A DNA stretch of 64,000 nucleotides from Helicobacter suis HS1 (GCF_026000295.1 NZ_AP026769.1:1488001-1552000); one strand, 5' to 3'; shown: positions 45,759-55,809, counted from the stretch's first letter. Made by a program: numbers and translations. The notes: generated by a model not told the origin, from the letters alone.

Positions 45759-48325
45759 ATGGATGATCTCTATAACAAGGCTTTTAAATTCGCACAAAGA
45801 GAGCTCAAGGAAGTGTATAAGGAAAAGAGTGAAGTTATCAAAGAGGATATAAACAACCAGATACAAACCATTAAAGAGATCATGGAAAATCCATCGCTCA
45901 AAAAAAAAGATGTTTCACGGGTGCGAAGAAGAGACTTTAGATGATAATGATTATGAGCAGTTAGAAAAAGACCTAGTGGATCATTTTAATGTAAAAATGG
46001 ACATGGGAGTGTCTTTCTATGGAGAGGAGCAAAGAGAACGCGACACATCGTGGTACAGTGAACTTAAACTTGGAAGTGAGAGTTTCTACTGGAATAGACT
46101 AAAGAAATATCTCGAGGATCGTTATGCACCAAAGGTGGTTAAACCAATCGATGAAGACACAGACTCAATCATGAATCGAATCGGTGATCCAAGACAAAGC
46201 AGTGAAGGTGTATATGGCATGGTAGTAGGGGCTGTGCAATCAGGCAAAACTTCAAACTATGCTTGTCTTATTAATAAAGCCGTAGACGCGGGATATAAAT
46301 TCATCGTTATTCTTGCCTGGGATAAAGAGAATGTAAGAGGCCAAACACAAAGGCGAATCAATGAAATGTTTGTGGGCAAGGATAGTGCTGGTAAATTAAT
46401 TGGTGTAGGAAAAGTGTCTACAGAAAAACCTCATCCTGTGAGTCTGGTAACAGAGGAAGACGATTTTAAGAGTAAAGATGTTAAAAAGGCTATTCAGTTA
46501 ATCGATTTAACAACAAAAATACCTTAGTCCTAGTCGTTAAAAAGCATGAGGACGTACTTAGTAGCATTGCAAAAATATTTAGCACTTATAAGGAAAAAAT
46601 TTCAGAGCATGCCATGTTACTTATTGATGATGAGTCAGATTATGGATCCATTGACATCAATAAAGCCCATGAGGAGGAACCCAGTGCTATTAATAAGGGG
46701 ATTAGAGGGAAATAAAATTGCGTGCAATGGTGCTCTTATATTGCCTATACAGCCACGCCCTTTGCCAATATTTTTATCGATTTCAAGTTAGAAAAAGGCA
46801 AACTTCCCGATCTCTTTCCAAAGAATTTTATCCACTTTCTTAGACCGCCCACTAACTACTGTGGACTTCAAGAAGAAGACAGTAAGTTTATCGTTAAAAG
46901 GGGTTCAAATATTTCAGATTATGAAAGCGCCTTCCCCATAGAACACGGAAAGAATCATAAAGTTCCATATTTGCCAGCAAGCTTGTTAGAGGCTGTTCAT
47001 GTTTTTTGCCTTAATATAGCTATAAGGCATCTAAGAAAGCAGAAAGAACATAACAGCATGCTAGTAAAATGTTACTCGCTTTAATAATAAACCATCGGTA
47101 ATGTTTTTAGATTTAACTGTAACTCAAATACATTATGAGAACTTTAAAATTAATTTTTTCTAAAATTATAAAAATTACGAGCACACCTTGCACCTCTTAG
47201 CCCACTAGGGAGAAAGTGCAAAGAGTATTGCTTGATACGGTAGTACCCAGTGTATCAGTAAGACTTGTCAACCAAGAAAGCAAAGAGGGACTTGATTACA
47301 AACAAAGCACATTAAATGTAATTGTGGTGGGCGGATTGAGATTATCGCGTGGGCTTACACTTGAGGGGTTAAGTGTGAGTTATTTCATTCGGGGGCTACA
47401 CGATTCAAAAAAATCACAGAAAAAAGTTACCGCTGATACTCTCACGCAGATGGCCCGTTGGTTTGGCTATCGGGATGGCTATGAGGATTTGTGCAAAATT
47501 TACATGCCAAAAGAAGTTCAAGATATTTTTGAAAAGATCACTGAAGTTACAAATAACCTCAAGGAACAACTTGAAAAAATGGAACAACTTAGAAAAATGA
47601 GAGATGATGAAGAACAAACTCCATTAGATGTTGCACTAAAAATTCAGCATTTTTCTGAACTGTTACCCACAGCTAGAAATAAGATGGGAAATGCTGTACT
47701 TTCACGCGGTGATGATAAGAGAATAAGTCTCTCTGATTTTTCAAAAGATGAGCAAATACATAAGGAAAATCTTATTCTGTGCATTCTTTATCTTTGCCCT
47801 CAAAACGGGTTACTAGCGTGGGTGTGGTGTTACTTGCCCGTATAAGAGCAAAGCCATGTTCAAAGACCACCCATACCCCATCAATTTCTATGATCTCAGG
47901 TTTTCAAAGAAAATCTGGAGGAAAATTTCTTATATGGTCTAAAAGAAGAAGAACATCAAATATGGTGTGTTGTGCGTTTGTTTACTAGTGGTAAGGGTGA
48001 TGCCGTGGGGGATAAGTTGAAGGTTAATGGAGCAAAAACTGAAATACAGGTGCGTGCAATGGTGCGTGGGGGGGCAGAAGTACATGATGATCATGTAAAA
48101 CTGGGTTATAGAAAAATAACATCTGGCAATGTCTCTAAAAACGACATAGATGAGGGTGTACCGGTTTTAACATTATATGTCCTAGATTTAAATGGAACAA
48201 ATGAGGAGAAGACAGTAAGTTTATCGTTAAAAGGGGTTCCTATGTATGATCTGTATCTCCCTGGAGAAGGAAAAGGCAAGGTTTGGATTAACCAAGCGTT
48301 CCAGGAAGAGGATGGGGATGATTAG
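45759..48325 (+). pseudogene. Z1-domain superfamily II ATPase (MORC/Z1 defence-type), broken
   Basis: Together the frames cover a complete Z1 protein of about 855 codons: N-terminal helices, Walker A GAVQSGKTSNYACLINKA, VRGQTQRRINEMFVG, Walker B LLIDDESDYGSID, YTATPFANIF with LFPKNFIHFLRPP, SLLEAVHVFCLNIAIRHLRK, VVGGLRLSRGLTLEG and QMARWFGYRDGYEDLC. It ends at TAG 48323. Breaks: a nine-A run at 45900-45908 (eight would be in frame), a shift near 46500, and foreign patches at 46720-46733, 46875-46906, 47086-47096 and 47781 to about 47898. Z1 proteins normally occur with a MORC/MutL-like ATPase, a PD-(D/E)XK protein and AIPR in restriction-like islands; none of these partners is visible. Confidence 0.8.
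47781..47898 (+). repeat. copy of part of the pgm gene inside the Z1 gene
   Basis: Matches 49115-49232 at offset 1334 with two mismatches (47846 region CGTATAAG against CGTACAAG, and CCCATACC against CCCGTACC). It interrupts the Z1 reading frame after HKENLILC. Confidence 0.9.
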
Positions 48326-48430
48326 CCTTTAGAGCCTGAGAGGAAGTTTTATTTGATAGTATCTATTTTCAAAATCAGTGCACTTGGTGCACTTAATAGG
48401 GCCAGCGATTCATTTAAAAATAAACCATCT
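48326..48430. other. intergenic, no feature recognised
   Basis: Follows the Z1 stop. The bases at 48419-48429 reappear at 47086 (offset 1333). There is no convincing gene; the palindromic AGTGCACTTGGTGCACTT near 48379 could be part of a small hairpin. Confidence 0.3.
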
Positions 48431-48714
48431 ACCTGCATGTGCTGTTTTAAATCCTCTAAATTTTAGCCTCGCTTGGATCGGGGTGGTGGTTAGGAAAAGT
48501 CCCATCGGGCTTAGCATACAAACTATCAAAGCAAATATCAAGGGCTTGTAATACAGGTATAAGCCCCAAAGCCCCTACACCATTGCCAAAATCTAGCGCA
48601 ATTTTATAGGGAAAGTTTTTTAAAGAGGTAAAGGCATCAATTAAATAGGTCTGATAGGTCTCTTTAGCGGGTAATGTATGCGTTTTACTTGAATGTGGCT
48701 TGAATGCTAGCGGT
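48431..48714 (+). repeat. copy of part of the pgm gene downstream of Z1
   Basis: Matches 49758-50042 at offset 1327-1328 (one T missing from a T run). Reads as an internal part of the phosphoglucomutase on the minus strand. Whatever followed the Z1 gene is hidden under it. Confidence 0.92.
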
Positions 48715-48795
48715 TTTATGCAGGATGATTTAGTGCACCTGCTAGGCTAAAATAAGGGTTTAAAAGTTTATTTTTTGAGGCTTTGTCTTGATTTA

Positions 48796-48873
48796 TCTCT
48801 CTGTTTACTAAAGTAAACAGAACTTACGCTAAACTAGCCCCACGAAAACTTCCTAGGGCTTTAGCTCTAGGGG
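48796..48873 (+). other. palindrome and IS605-type hairpin upstream of a small gene
   Basis: GTTTACTAAAGTAAAC (about 48809-48824) is a perfect inverted repeat. A second hairpin, CCTAGGGCTTTAGCTCTAGG (48852-48871), has the CTTTAG loop of IS605-family ends and is followed within a few bases by TTTTCAAAT, resembling the TCAA right-end cleavage site. Probably the right end of a lost TnpB element. Confidence 0.5.
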
Positions 48874-48902
48874 TTTTCAAATCTTAATGAAAGGAGATTG
48901 TT

Positions 48903-49022
48903 ATGAGCAGCAACAGGAACAACAGCAACAACAGCAACAATAACAACAATAACAGCAATAACAGCAACCGCAATAACAGCAACAACAATAACAATAGCAA
49001 TAACAGCAACAACCAAGACTAG
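48903..49022 (+). CDS. 39-residue Asn/Ser-rich peptide
   Basis: ATG 48903 has AAAGGAG at ideal spacing. The peptide is almost entirely Asn and Ser (runs such as NNNNNNSNNSN) with two Arg and a final QD. It is coded by AAC/AAT/AGC triplets; the C/T changes fall on third codon positions in this frame, which fits selection on this frame rather than on the Gln or Thr/Ala frames. A GC-rich hairpin 11 bases after the stop looks like its terminator. No signal peptide, no hydrophobic residues, no metal ligands like the His of Hpn. Unknown function; slippage could change its length in steps of one residue. Confidence 0.6.
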   Translation: MSSNRNNSNNSNNNNNNSNNSNRNNSNNNNNSNNSNNQD

Positions 49023-49032
49023 TTATGCTATT

Positions 49033-49056
49033 CCCCCCTTGCTGGGGGGGCTTTAA
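49033..49056 (+). terminator. likely intrinsic terminator between the Asn/Ser-rich peptide gene and pgm
   Basis: Six C, a five-base loop TTGCT and seven G (49033-49050), followed by CTTTAAT. The stem is very strong but the T run is short. It could serve both convergent genes. Confidence 0.6.
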
Positions 49057-49060
49057 TCCC

Positions 49061-50452
49061 TTATCCTTTTTGTTTTTCTAGTAGATTTAGCACAGCCCTC
49101 TTGTAGTTTTGCGCGCATTCTTTATCTTTGCCCTCAAAACGGGTTACTAGCGTGGGTGTGGTGTTACTTGCCCGTACAAGAGCAAAGCCATGTTCAAAGA
49201 CCACCCGTACCCCATCAATTTCTATGATCTCAACAATGGGCGGAAAATCTGGATCTAATTTTCCCTTTAGTGCGCTCTTGAGTTTTTCAATGATATTAAA
49301 TTTTTCCTCTTCTTTGACACTAATTTTTTCCTCAGGGGTTTTATAAGAATAAGGTAGGGCGTTAATGATCTCTTCTAATTCTGTAGGCGTGGTGCGCACA
49401 AACAATTCTAAAAGGCGCAAACAGGCATAAAGCGCATCATCATAGCCAAAATAGCGATCGTTAAAGAATAAATGCCCGCTCATTTCAGCCGCAAAATGGG
49501 CGTTTATCTCTTTAAGTTTGACTTTTAAATTGCTATGCCCGGTTTTATACATAATAGCCTGCCCTAGCGCATTGATCGTATCATACATCACCTGCGAACA
49601 TTTCACCTCGCCAATTACAATAGGTTTAATCCCCTCTTTGGCTAAACTTTGGGCAAATAAAATAGCTAGTTCATCGCCGGTATAAATGTGATTAGGTGTG
49701 AGTAAGGCGATGCGATCGCCATCTCCATCAAAGGCAAACCCTATAGAGATATTTTGTACCTGCATGTGCTGTTTTAAATCCTCTAAATTTTTAGCCTCGC
49801 TTGGATCGGGGTGGTGGTTAGGAAAAGTCCCATCGGGCTTAGCATACAAACTATCAAAGCAAATATCAAGGGCTTGTAATACAGGTATAAGCCCCAAAGC
49901 CCCTACACCATTGCCAAAATCTAGCGCAATTTTATAGGGAAAGTTTTTTAAAGAGGTAAAGGCATCAATTAAATAGGTCTGATAGGTCTCTTTAGCGGGT
50001 AATGTATGCGTTTTACTTGAATGTGGCTTGAATGCTAGCGGGTTTTTACGCATCTGCTCTTGGAGTTCTTGAATCTGCTGTCCGTAAAAGGGTTTTTGAT
50101 TGATCGTGATTTTAAAACCATTGTAATTAGGCGGGTTATGTGAGCCGGTAATCATAATAGAATTTTTAAGGTGGGTATCTTGAATCGGATGAAAGGTAGC
50201 AAAGTAAGCAATAGGGGTGGGGATAAGTCCTAGATCATAGACTTTTATAAAATTTTCTAACCCGCTTTTAAGCCACTCAAAAAGAATAGGCGAGTGGGTA
50301 CGTGCATCATAGCCCACAGCCACAGAGTCGCTCTCTTTAGCCATTAAAGCACCCAGATGTAAACCCAATTGGCGTACCACCTCCTCTGTGAGGTTTTGAT
50401 CAAAAATCCCTCTAATGTCGTATTCTCTAAAAATACTAGAATCAAGTTGCAT
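49061..50452 (-). CDS. algC: phosphomannomutase/phosphoglucomutase
   Basis: 463 residues, alpha-D-phosphohexomutase. FREYDIRGIF at the N-terminus, active-site Ser loop ITGSHNPPNYNGFK, metal loop FDGDGDRIA, sugar loop EMSGHLFF and phosphate-binding end VRASNTTPTLVTR. Supplies mannose 1-phosphate/glucose 1-phosphate for LPS and, through GDP-mannose, for fucose. Eight bases from pflA; same order as HP1275-HP1274. Source of the patches at 47781 and 48431. Confidence 0.95.
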   Translation of the reverse strand: MQLDSSIFREYDIRGIFDQNLTEEVVRQLGLHLGALMAKESDSVAVGYDARTHSPILFEWLKSGLENFIKVYDLGLIPTPIAYFATFHPIQDTHLKNSIMITGSHNPPNYNGFKITINQKPFYGQQIQELQEQMRKNPLAFKPHSSKTHTLPAKETYQTYLIDAFTSLKNFPYKIALDFGNGVGALGLIPVLQALDICFDSLYAKPDGTFPNHHPDPSEAKNLEDLKQHMQVQNISIGFAFDGDGDRIALLTPNHIYTGDELAILFAQSLAKEGIKPIVIGEVKCSQVMYDTINALGQAIMYKTGHSNLKVKLKEINAHFAAEMSGHLFFNDRYFGYDDALYACLRLLELFVRTTPTELEEIINALPYSYKTPEEKISVKEEEKFNIIEKLKSALKGKLDPDFPPIVEIIEIDGVRVVFEHGFALVRASNTTPTLVTRFEGKDKECAQNYKRAVLNLLEKQKG

Positions 50453-51742
50453 AAAAATCCTTAGGGTTTTAATAGATTAAGTGCCTGAGAACAGAGGTCT
50501 TTCCAAGGCGAATTAGTAGAGACGGCTACACAGGCTTTAAAAGTGTTTTGTGCTTCTACTAATTGGTTACTCTGTTTTAAAATCGTGCCCTTGCTATAAA
50601 GTACATGTTGTCTATCCTTAGGCTCTAGAGATTTACTTAATAATAAATCGCTTTGTTTTAGGGCTTCTTTGAGTTTACCCTGCCGTATTAAAGCGCTGAT
50701 GAGTTGGTTTTGGGCATAGGGGGTGTAGGTGTTGTTTTCATATTTATCTTGCAAGGCAATGAGATTTTTAGCATAGAGTTCTAAAGTTGTGGGATTATTT
50801 GTACTCTTGGCTTCATTTTGCAAGAGTAAAGCATACACCTCAATCATGCGCGCATCTTCTTTAAACCATTTTGCTAAATCAGCATAAATTTTAAACGCCT
50901 CTTGTGGGTTATTAGTTTGCATATAATCTAAAAACACTGTAAAGGCAATATCATAGTGCTTTTGGCTTTGACTGAGTATAGCCAAAGAAAGCGCGTCTTT
51001 AGCGGCTAGTAAAGAATTTTGATAATCATTAAGCGCGTAGAGATTGCGCCCTTGTCTATATAGCCATGCTAGTTTATCTGTAGATTTATCTTTAAGAGCA
51101 CTTTGAGAAAAGATAGCAGCCTTTTGATAAAGTGCTTGTTGGTAAAGACAATCAAAGGCCTGTATTTGTTCATCAGCATTAAAGACATGGGGATCAAAGC
51201 CAGTAACGCGTACTAAGAAAGAATTAAAGCTCTTACAATCCGCATCTTTAAGCGCTCCCTTGCCTAACTCAATTAAAGCGCCTTGTACATAAGGGGAGCT
51301 TTGTTTGAGTTTAAGCTCTAAAACCTGACTATAATACCGGTGTTCTAAAAGTAAAGCCGCCTTATACTCCAAAGCCTTTTGGTATTCATCAGAACTTGCG
51401 GGGTAATCTTTAAGGATTTGGTTATAACGGGCTAATTTTTCATCATAATTCCCATGCATTAAAAATAGCACTTTTTTATCGCGGGCTTTGACTAAGGCGA
51501 TGTGGGTAGCGTTATTGTAATTATCTATGTATTCTGAGTTAGCTAGGTGGGCTTCATTGGGCTGGTTGTTTTTCTCATAGAGTAGACCTAATTCAAAGGT
51601 AGCTTTTTCTTGGACATTAAAATCATTGCTTTGATGGGAGAGAAGGGTAGCGATTTTAATAGCGGGTCTAAAAATGGCGCGGTTTTTAAGTTCAGTGAGT
51701 AGATCATAGGATCTAGCCGGGTGTTTCATGAAATATTCGTAT

Positions 51743-51850
51743 TTTACCCCAAAACATAGAAAAGGGAGGAATACCGGGCTAAAGAGCATAAAAAGATCGC
51801 GCTTAATAGTCCAATTAAAAGCAATGTCGCTTATCAAGCCATTAAAGTTA
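51743..51850 (-). repeat. partial copy of nuoN sequence inside pflA (first patch)
   Basis: TTTACCCCAAAACATAGAAA and following bases match 53068 on at offset 1325, and ATCAAGCCATTAAAG at 51833 matches 53156 at offset 1323; native pflA bases are interspersed. Confidence 0.85.
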
Positions 51851-52007
51851 GCCTCTTGATAGGCTTTTTGAAACCCCATTAAAGCCGCGCTACGATTACC
51901 CTCATTGGCTGCTTGCTGTGCTAAACGCATTTGCGAGAGAGGAGAATAGCGACTTTTAGGGTATTCCTCAATAATGCGCTTAAAAGTTGAAGCTGCTTGG
52001 GGCATGT

Positions 52008-52209
52008 GAGAAATAGAACTATAAGCATTGCCTAAAGTAACATCTTTTTTTGTAAAAGTGCCATCGCATTTGGGATTGTGATAGTAAGGGCAATGAGGAA
52101 TGTATAGAGGTGCTCAATGTTAATAATTGAGGTGGGTGCAAAAGTATCAAAGATTGAAGTGTGAGCAAAGACATAGAGTACCCGCAAGATCACCACAAAC
52201 CCGGCTATT
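52008..52209 (-). repeat. copy of nuoN sequence inside pflA (second patch)
   Basis: Matches about 53330-53530 at offset 1322-1321, with a short non-matching stretch near 52029-52037. It introduces the stop codons that split the pflA frame. Confidence 0.9.
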
Positions 52210-52527
52210 GGATTCTAAAGCCTCCATATAATAACCATTATCAATCAAGCGCTTGGTATTAAGATATTCTCCTAAACCTTGATCTTTAGCGTGCATAATA
52301 GGCTGGTTATCCACATCTAATTCTGGAATTAAGGGCGTTTGGGCTTCATCAATTAAAATAGGAAAATTCAAACCCTCAGGATACACCGCTGTAGGGTCTT
52401 TTGTAGTCAAAAAGGGAATGGTGTGTACAAAACCCACAATTTGCCATGTTTTAGAAGATTCTAAGGATAGTCTTTGAATGGGGATACTTTGTTTATAATC
52501 ATAGGGGAGCGCGAAGAGTTTTTGTTT

Positions 52528-52587
52528 ATTTAGAGCCATTAACACACACATAGATAAAGAGGCGGTTTCTAAACCTAAGAGAATGAG
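52528..52587 (-). repeat. copy of nuoN sequence inside pflA (third patch)
   Basis: Sixty bases identical to 53848-53907 at offset 1320; in frame by chance, giving the nuoN residues LILLGLETASLSMCVLMALN inside the pflA product. Confidence 0.92.
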
Positions 52588-52812
52588 AAACTCTGTTTGG
52601 AAAGGCATAAAACCCATTGAAGGGATTGAGGCAATGGTGCAGATAATTTCTTGTAAGGGGTACTTGACTTCTTTGCATTTGAAGGACTTATCATGGGTTA
52701 GAGTGAGGGTTGCAAAATCCTCCCCTTTTTCTCTGCCATTTGTGATAGTAAGACTCAGTGCAGGCAATAGCGCACATGCTAGCATTAAAAGCCCTAAAAT
52801 GCGCGGCATAGA

Positions 52813-54300
52813 CTAGACTCTATTAGAACCCATATACACTTGTAAAACAAAGATAGAAAAGACACATAAAAAAGCCATAGTAGTGGTGAGGGTGTAGAGG
52901 GTTGTATTGGCATTGCTTGAAAGGGGCGCGCTAGATTTGACCGGTTCTTTAAAAAACATCGCCACTATAAGGCGCAGATAGTAAACCGCACCCACCGCGC
53001 TATTTAACATCATCACAATAGGCAAAAAGATTTGGTGTTCGCTAATAACTTGTTGCAAGATGAGTACTTTACCCCAAAACATAGAAAAGGGAGGAATACC
53101 GGCTAAAGAGCATAAAAAGATCGCGCTTAATAGCGCTAAAAAGGGTTTGGTTTGAATCAAGCCATTAAAGCGCTCATAAGGATAATTATAGGTGTGTGCT
53201 TTTGCATCATCTTGATTGCTAACCATCCAAAGTACGGCAAATGCCCCGATGTTAGTGAATAAAAATAAAAGCCAATAGACAAAAAGAGCCGACGATCCAA
53301 CAAAAGCGCAGGCAAGCGCAAAACCAGTATGAGAAATAGAACTATAAGCCATCATGCGCTTAACATCTTTTTGTAAAAGTGCCATCGCATTTGGGATTGT
53401 GATAGTAAGGGCAATGAGGAATGTATAGAGGTGCTCAATGTTAATAATTGAGGTGGGTGCAAAAGTATCAAAGATTGAAGTGTGAGCAAAGACATAGAGT
53501 ACCCGCAAGATCACCACAAACCCGGCTATTTTAGGCACAATGGAGATAAAACCAGCAAAGACCGGGTTATTGCCCTCATAAATATCAGGCATCCAAGTAT
53601 GAAAAGGCACAAGAGAGACTTTAAAGCCAATCGCTCCAAGCATGCACGCAAGCGCTAAGAGAAAAATAGGTAGGGTTAATGGCATGGCTTTATCAAAAAG
53701 TGTACTTCTAAGGCCATCGCTAATTCCTGCTAAATCTAAGCACCCGGTAAGAAAATAAAGTAGAGCTGTGCCCATTGTAAAAAACACGCTAGCCAAAACC
53801 CCCATACTAAAATATTTAATCGCCGCTTCAATGCCGGTATTTTTATAATTTAGAGCCATTAACACACACATAGATAAAGAGGCGGTTTCTAAACCTAAGA
53901 GAATGAGTAATAAGTGATCAGTAGAAACCATAAGCTCAAAACCAGCGCTCATAAAGAGATAGAGAGAATAAAATTCAGGGGTTTGAAACTCAGTAAAGCG
54001 CTCTTGGCTTTGTACTAATAGCAAAAGTAAAAAACTAGCTAAGACTAACAATAACTGCCCATTGAGGGCAAAATTATCATTAAGAATAGTCCCTATATTC
54101 TCTATAGGGGGGTTGTAAGTGTAGATAACCACCAGATTAAAGGCTAAAAATACAGAGGCTAAAGATACATTTAACCCGCGTGAAAAACGCATAAAGGCAT
54201 TGATCAATAAAAGACAAATACCCCCGCCTACACTAATGAGCATGGGTAAGAGGGCTTGTATATCTAACTCAGGGGATAAAGAAGAGAGGATAGAATTCAT
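52813..54300 (-). CDS. nuoN: NADH-quinone oxidoreductase (complex I) subunit N
   Basis: 495 residues, about fourteen helices of the antiporter-like type, with KVSLVPFHTWMPDIYEGNNP (broken-helix Lys region) and QKDVKRMMAYSSISHTGF. Pumps protons in the membrane arm. It is the last gene of the nuo operon; three bases separate it from pflA. Confidence 0.95.
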   Translation of the reverse strand: MNSILSSLSPELDIQALLPMLISVGGGICLLLINAFMRFSRGLNVSLASVFLAFNLVVIYTYNPPIENIGTILNDNFALNGQLLLVLASFLLLLLVQSQERFTEFQTPEFYSLYLFMSAGFELMVSTDHLLLILLGLETASLSMCVLMALNYKNTGIEAAIKYFSMGVLASVFFTMGTALLYFLTGCLDLAGISDGLRSTLFDKAMPLTLPIFLLALACMLGAIGFKVSLVPFHTWMPDIYEGNNPVFAGFISIVPKIAGFVVILRVLYVFAHTSIFDTFAPTSIINIEHLYTFLIALTITIPNAMALLQKDVKRMMAYSSISHTGFALACAFVGSSALFVYWLLFLFTNIGAFAVLWMVSNQDDAKAHTYNYPYERFNGLIQTKPFLALLSAIFLCSLAGIPPFSMFWGKVLILQQVISEHQIFLPIVMMLNSAVGAVYYLRLIVAMFFKEPVKSSAPLSSNANTTLYTLTTTMAFLCVFSIFVLQVYMGSNRV

Positions 54301-54308
54301 TATCGTCC

Positions 54309-55808
54309 TTAGGAAATTAATCGCCCTTGTAGGGTTTGTAATAACACTTGCACGCTTCGCTCAATAGGAGATAAAAGAGGCTTAGGATAAATGCCTAAAA
54401 ATAAAATAGCAGCTACTAAACATGCCATGATGCTTTTCTCACGCCAACATATATCTTTAAACGCCTGTACACATCTATTTGGTAAACCATAAAAGACCTT
54501 TTTATACAGCACTAGCATATAGATAGCAGATAAAATAATGGTGGTTCCGGCTAAAAGCGCAAAAAGAGGGGAGATTTTAAAAAAGCCTAGTAAACTTAAA
54601 AATTCACCTACAAAACCGCTAGTTAAGGGCATGCCCACATTGGCTAAAAGAATGATCATAAAAAAGGTGGCATAGGCCGGCATGGTTTGGGCTAATCCTT
54701 TAAAGGCCACTATTTTAGTAGAGCGGCTGCGATCATAAAGCATGCCAATGAGCATAAAAAGCCCGGCGCTGACTAAGCCGTGTGAAAACATTGTAAAGAT
54801 AGCTCCGCCCACGCCCTCTGTATTAAGCGCATATAACCCTAAAAGCGCTACACCCATGTGCGACATGGAGCTATAAGCAACCAGCCGTTTCATCTCTCTT
54901 TGGGCACAGGCTAAAATCCCCGCATAAATTACCATGAATAGGGATAAAGTACTCAGAGGCAATAAAAGATAGAGTACGGCATTAGGGAATAAGGGGAGTA
55001 AAAAGCGCACCACTGCATAAGTGCCCATTTTAAGAAGTAAGGCAGAAAGTAGGGCTGATCCGGCAACAGGGGCGTTACCATAAGCATAAGGTAACCAGCT
55101 ATGGAAAGGAAAAATAGGGATTTTAACCGCAATGCCTAAGAAAAGCGCCCCAAAGACCCATAAATACGCATTACCGGGTAGCTCTTGGGCTGGTATCACT
55201 TGTGAGAAGGTGTTTAGATCAAAATCCCAGTAGGGATTACCTGAAAAAGTGAGGCAACTATGGGCATAATAGATAATCCCTAAAAGCATGAACAAAGAGG
55301 CAAAAAAGGTATAAAGAAAGAATTTAAGTGCAGAATAGATTTTATCTTTAACCCCAAAACGCCCGATTAAATAGAGTGCTGGCAAAAGCGAGGCTTCCCA
55401 AAACACATAAAAAAAGATGAGGTTAAGCGCGCTAAACACACCCATTAAAATCCCCTCTAAGAGAAGAAAGCAAATTAGCATGTCTTTAGCATGTTCTGTA
55501 ACATATAAGGATAGTAAAAAGATCACAAAGGCAGTAAGCAAGATTAAAAAGAGTGAAATCCCATCTACACCCACATGGTAGTTAATGCCCATTAGTTTGA
55601 GTAATTCTACAGACTCTTCAAACTGCATCATGCCCGTTTGTTTATCAAATACAGCCCACAATCCTAAAACTAAAAGCAATTCTAAAAAGGCGATCACGAC
55701 GCCATAAATCTTAGCCTGTTTATCTTGTAACCCAAAAAGGGGCAAAGACGCTAGGATAGGGAAGAATATCAAAACACTTAAAAAATGGTGTGGCAATAGG
55801 GCATCCAT
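54309..55808 (-). CDS. nuoM: complex I subunit M
   Basis: 499 residues, antiporter-like. VGVDGISLFLILLTAF, VKIPIFPFHSWLPYAYGNAP and QREMKRLVAYSSMSHMG are the family marks. Two bases from nuoL and eight from nuoN. Confidence 0.95.
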   Translation of the reverse strand: MDALLPHHFLSVLIFFPILASLPLFGLQDKQAKIYGVVIAFLELLLVLGLWAVFDKQTGMMQFEESVELLKLMGINYHVGVDGISLFLILLTAFVIFLLSLYVTEHAKDMLICFLLLEGILMGVFSALNLIFFYVFWEASLLPALYLIGRFGVKDKIYSALKFFLYTFFASLFMLLGIIYYAHSCLTFSGNPYWDFDLNTFSQVIPAQELPGNAYLWVFGALFLGIAVKIPIFPFHSWLPYAYGNAPVAGSALLSALLLKMGTYAVVRFLLPLFPNAVLYLLLPLSTLSLFMVIYAGILACAQREMKRLVAYSSMSHMGVALLGLYALNTEGVGGAIFTMFSHGLVSAGLFMLIGMLYDRSRSTKIVAFKGLAQTMPAYATFFMIILLANVGMPLTSGFVGEFLSLLGFFKISPLFALLAGTTIILSAIYMLVLYKKVFYGLPNRCVQAFKDICWREKSIMACLVAAILFLGIYPKPLLSPIERSVQVLLQTLQGRLIS

Positions 55809-55809
55809 A

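Larger units (their letters stand above)
50461..52809 (-). pseudogene. pflA: flagellar motility protein PflA (TPR protein), overwritten by nuoN pieces
   Basis: The span is 783 codons, about the size of H. pylori PflA (HP1274), and lies between pgm and nuoN as expected. The start (52809) encodes a signal peptide (ILGLLMLACALLPALSLT); the C-terminal two thirds are TPR-like helices (YQKALEYKAALLLEHRYYSQ, AWLYRQGRNLYALNDYQNSL). Pieces of nuoN replace native sequence at about 51743-51850, 52008-52209 and 52528-52587 and break the frame between 52147 and 52005. PflA is needed for flagellar rotation. The colinear length suggests an intact gene in the real genome. Confidence 0.8.

Noticed and set aside
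48903-49022. Other reading frames of the triplet repeat (Gln-rich or Thr/Ala-rich peptides)
   Set aside because: Only the Asn/Ser frame has an ATG with a ribosome-binding site, and C/T differences fall on its third positions.
48903-49056. Type I toxin-antitoxin (AapA/IsoA-like) locus
   Set aside because: The peptide is wholly hydrophilic, whereas AapA-type toxins are hydrophobic, and no antisense promoter is evident.
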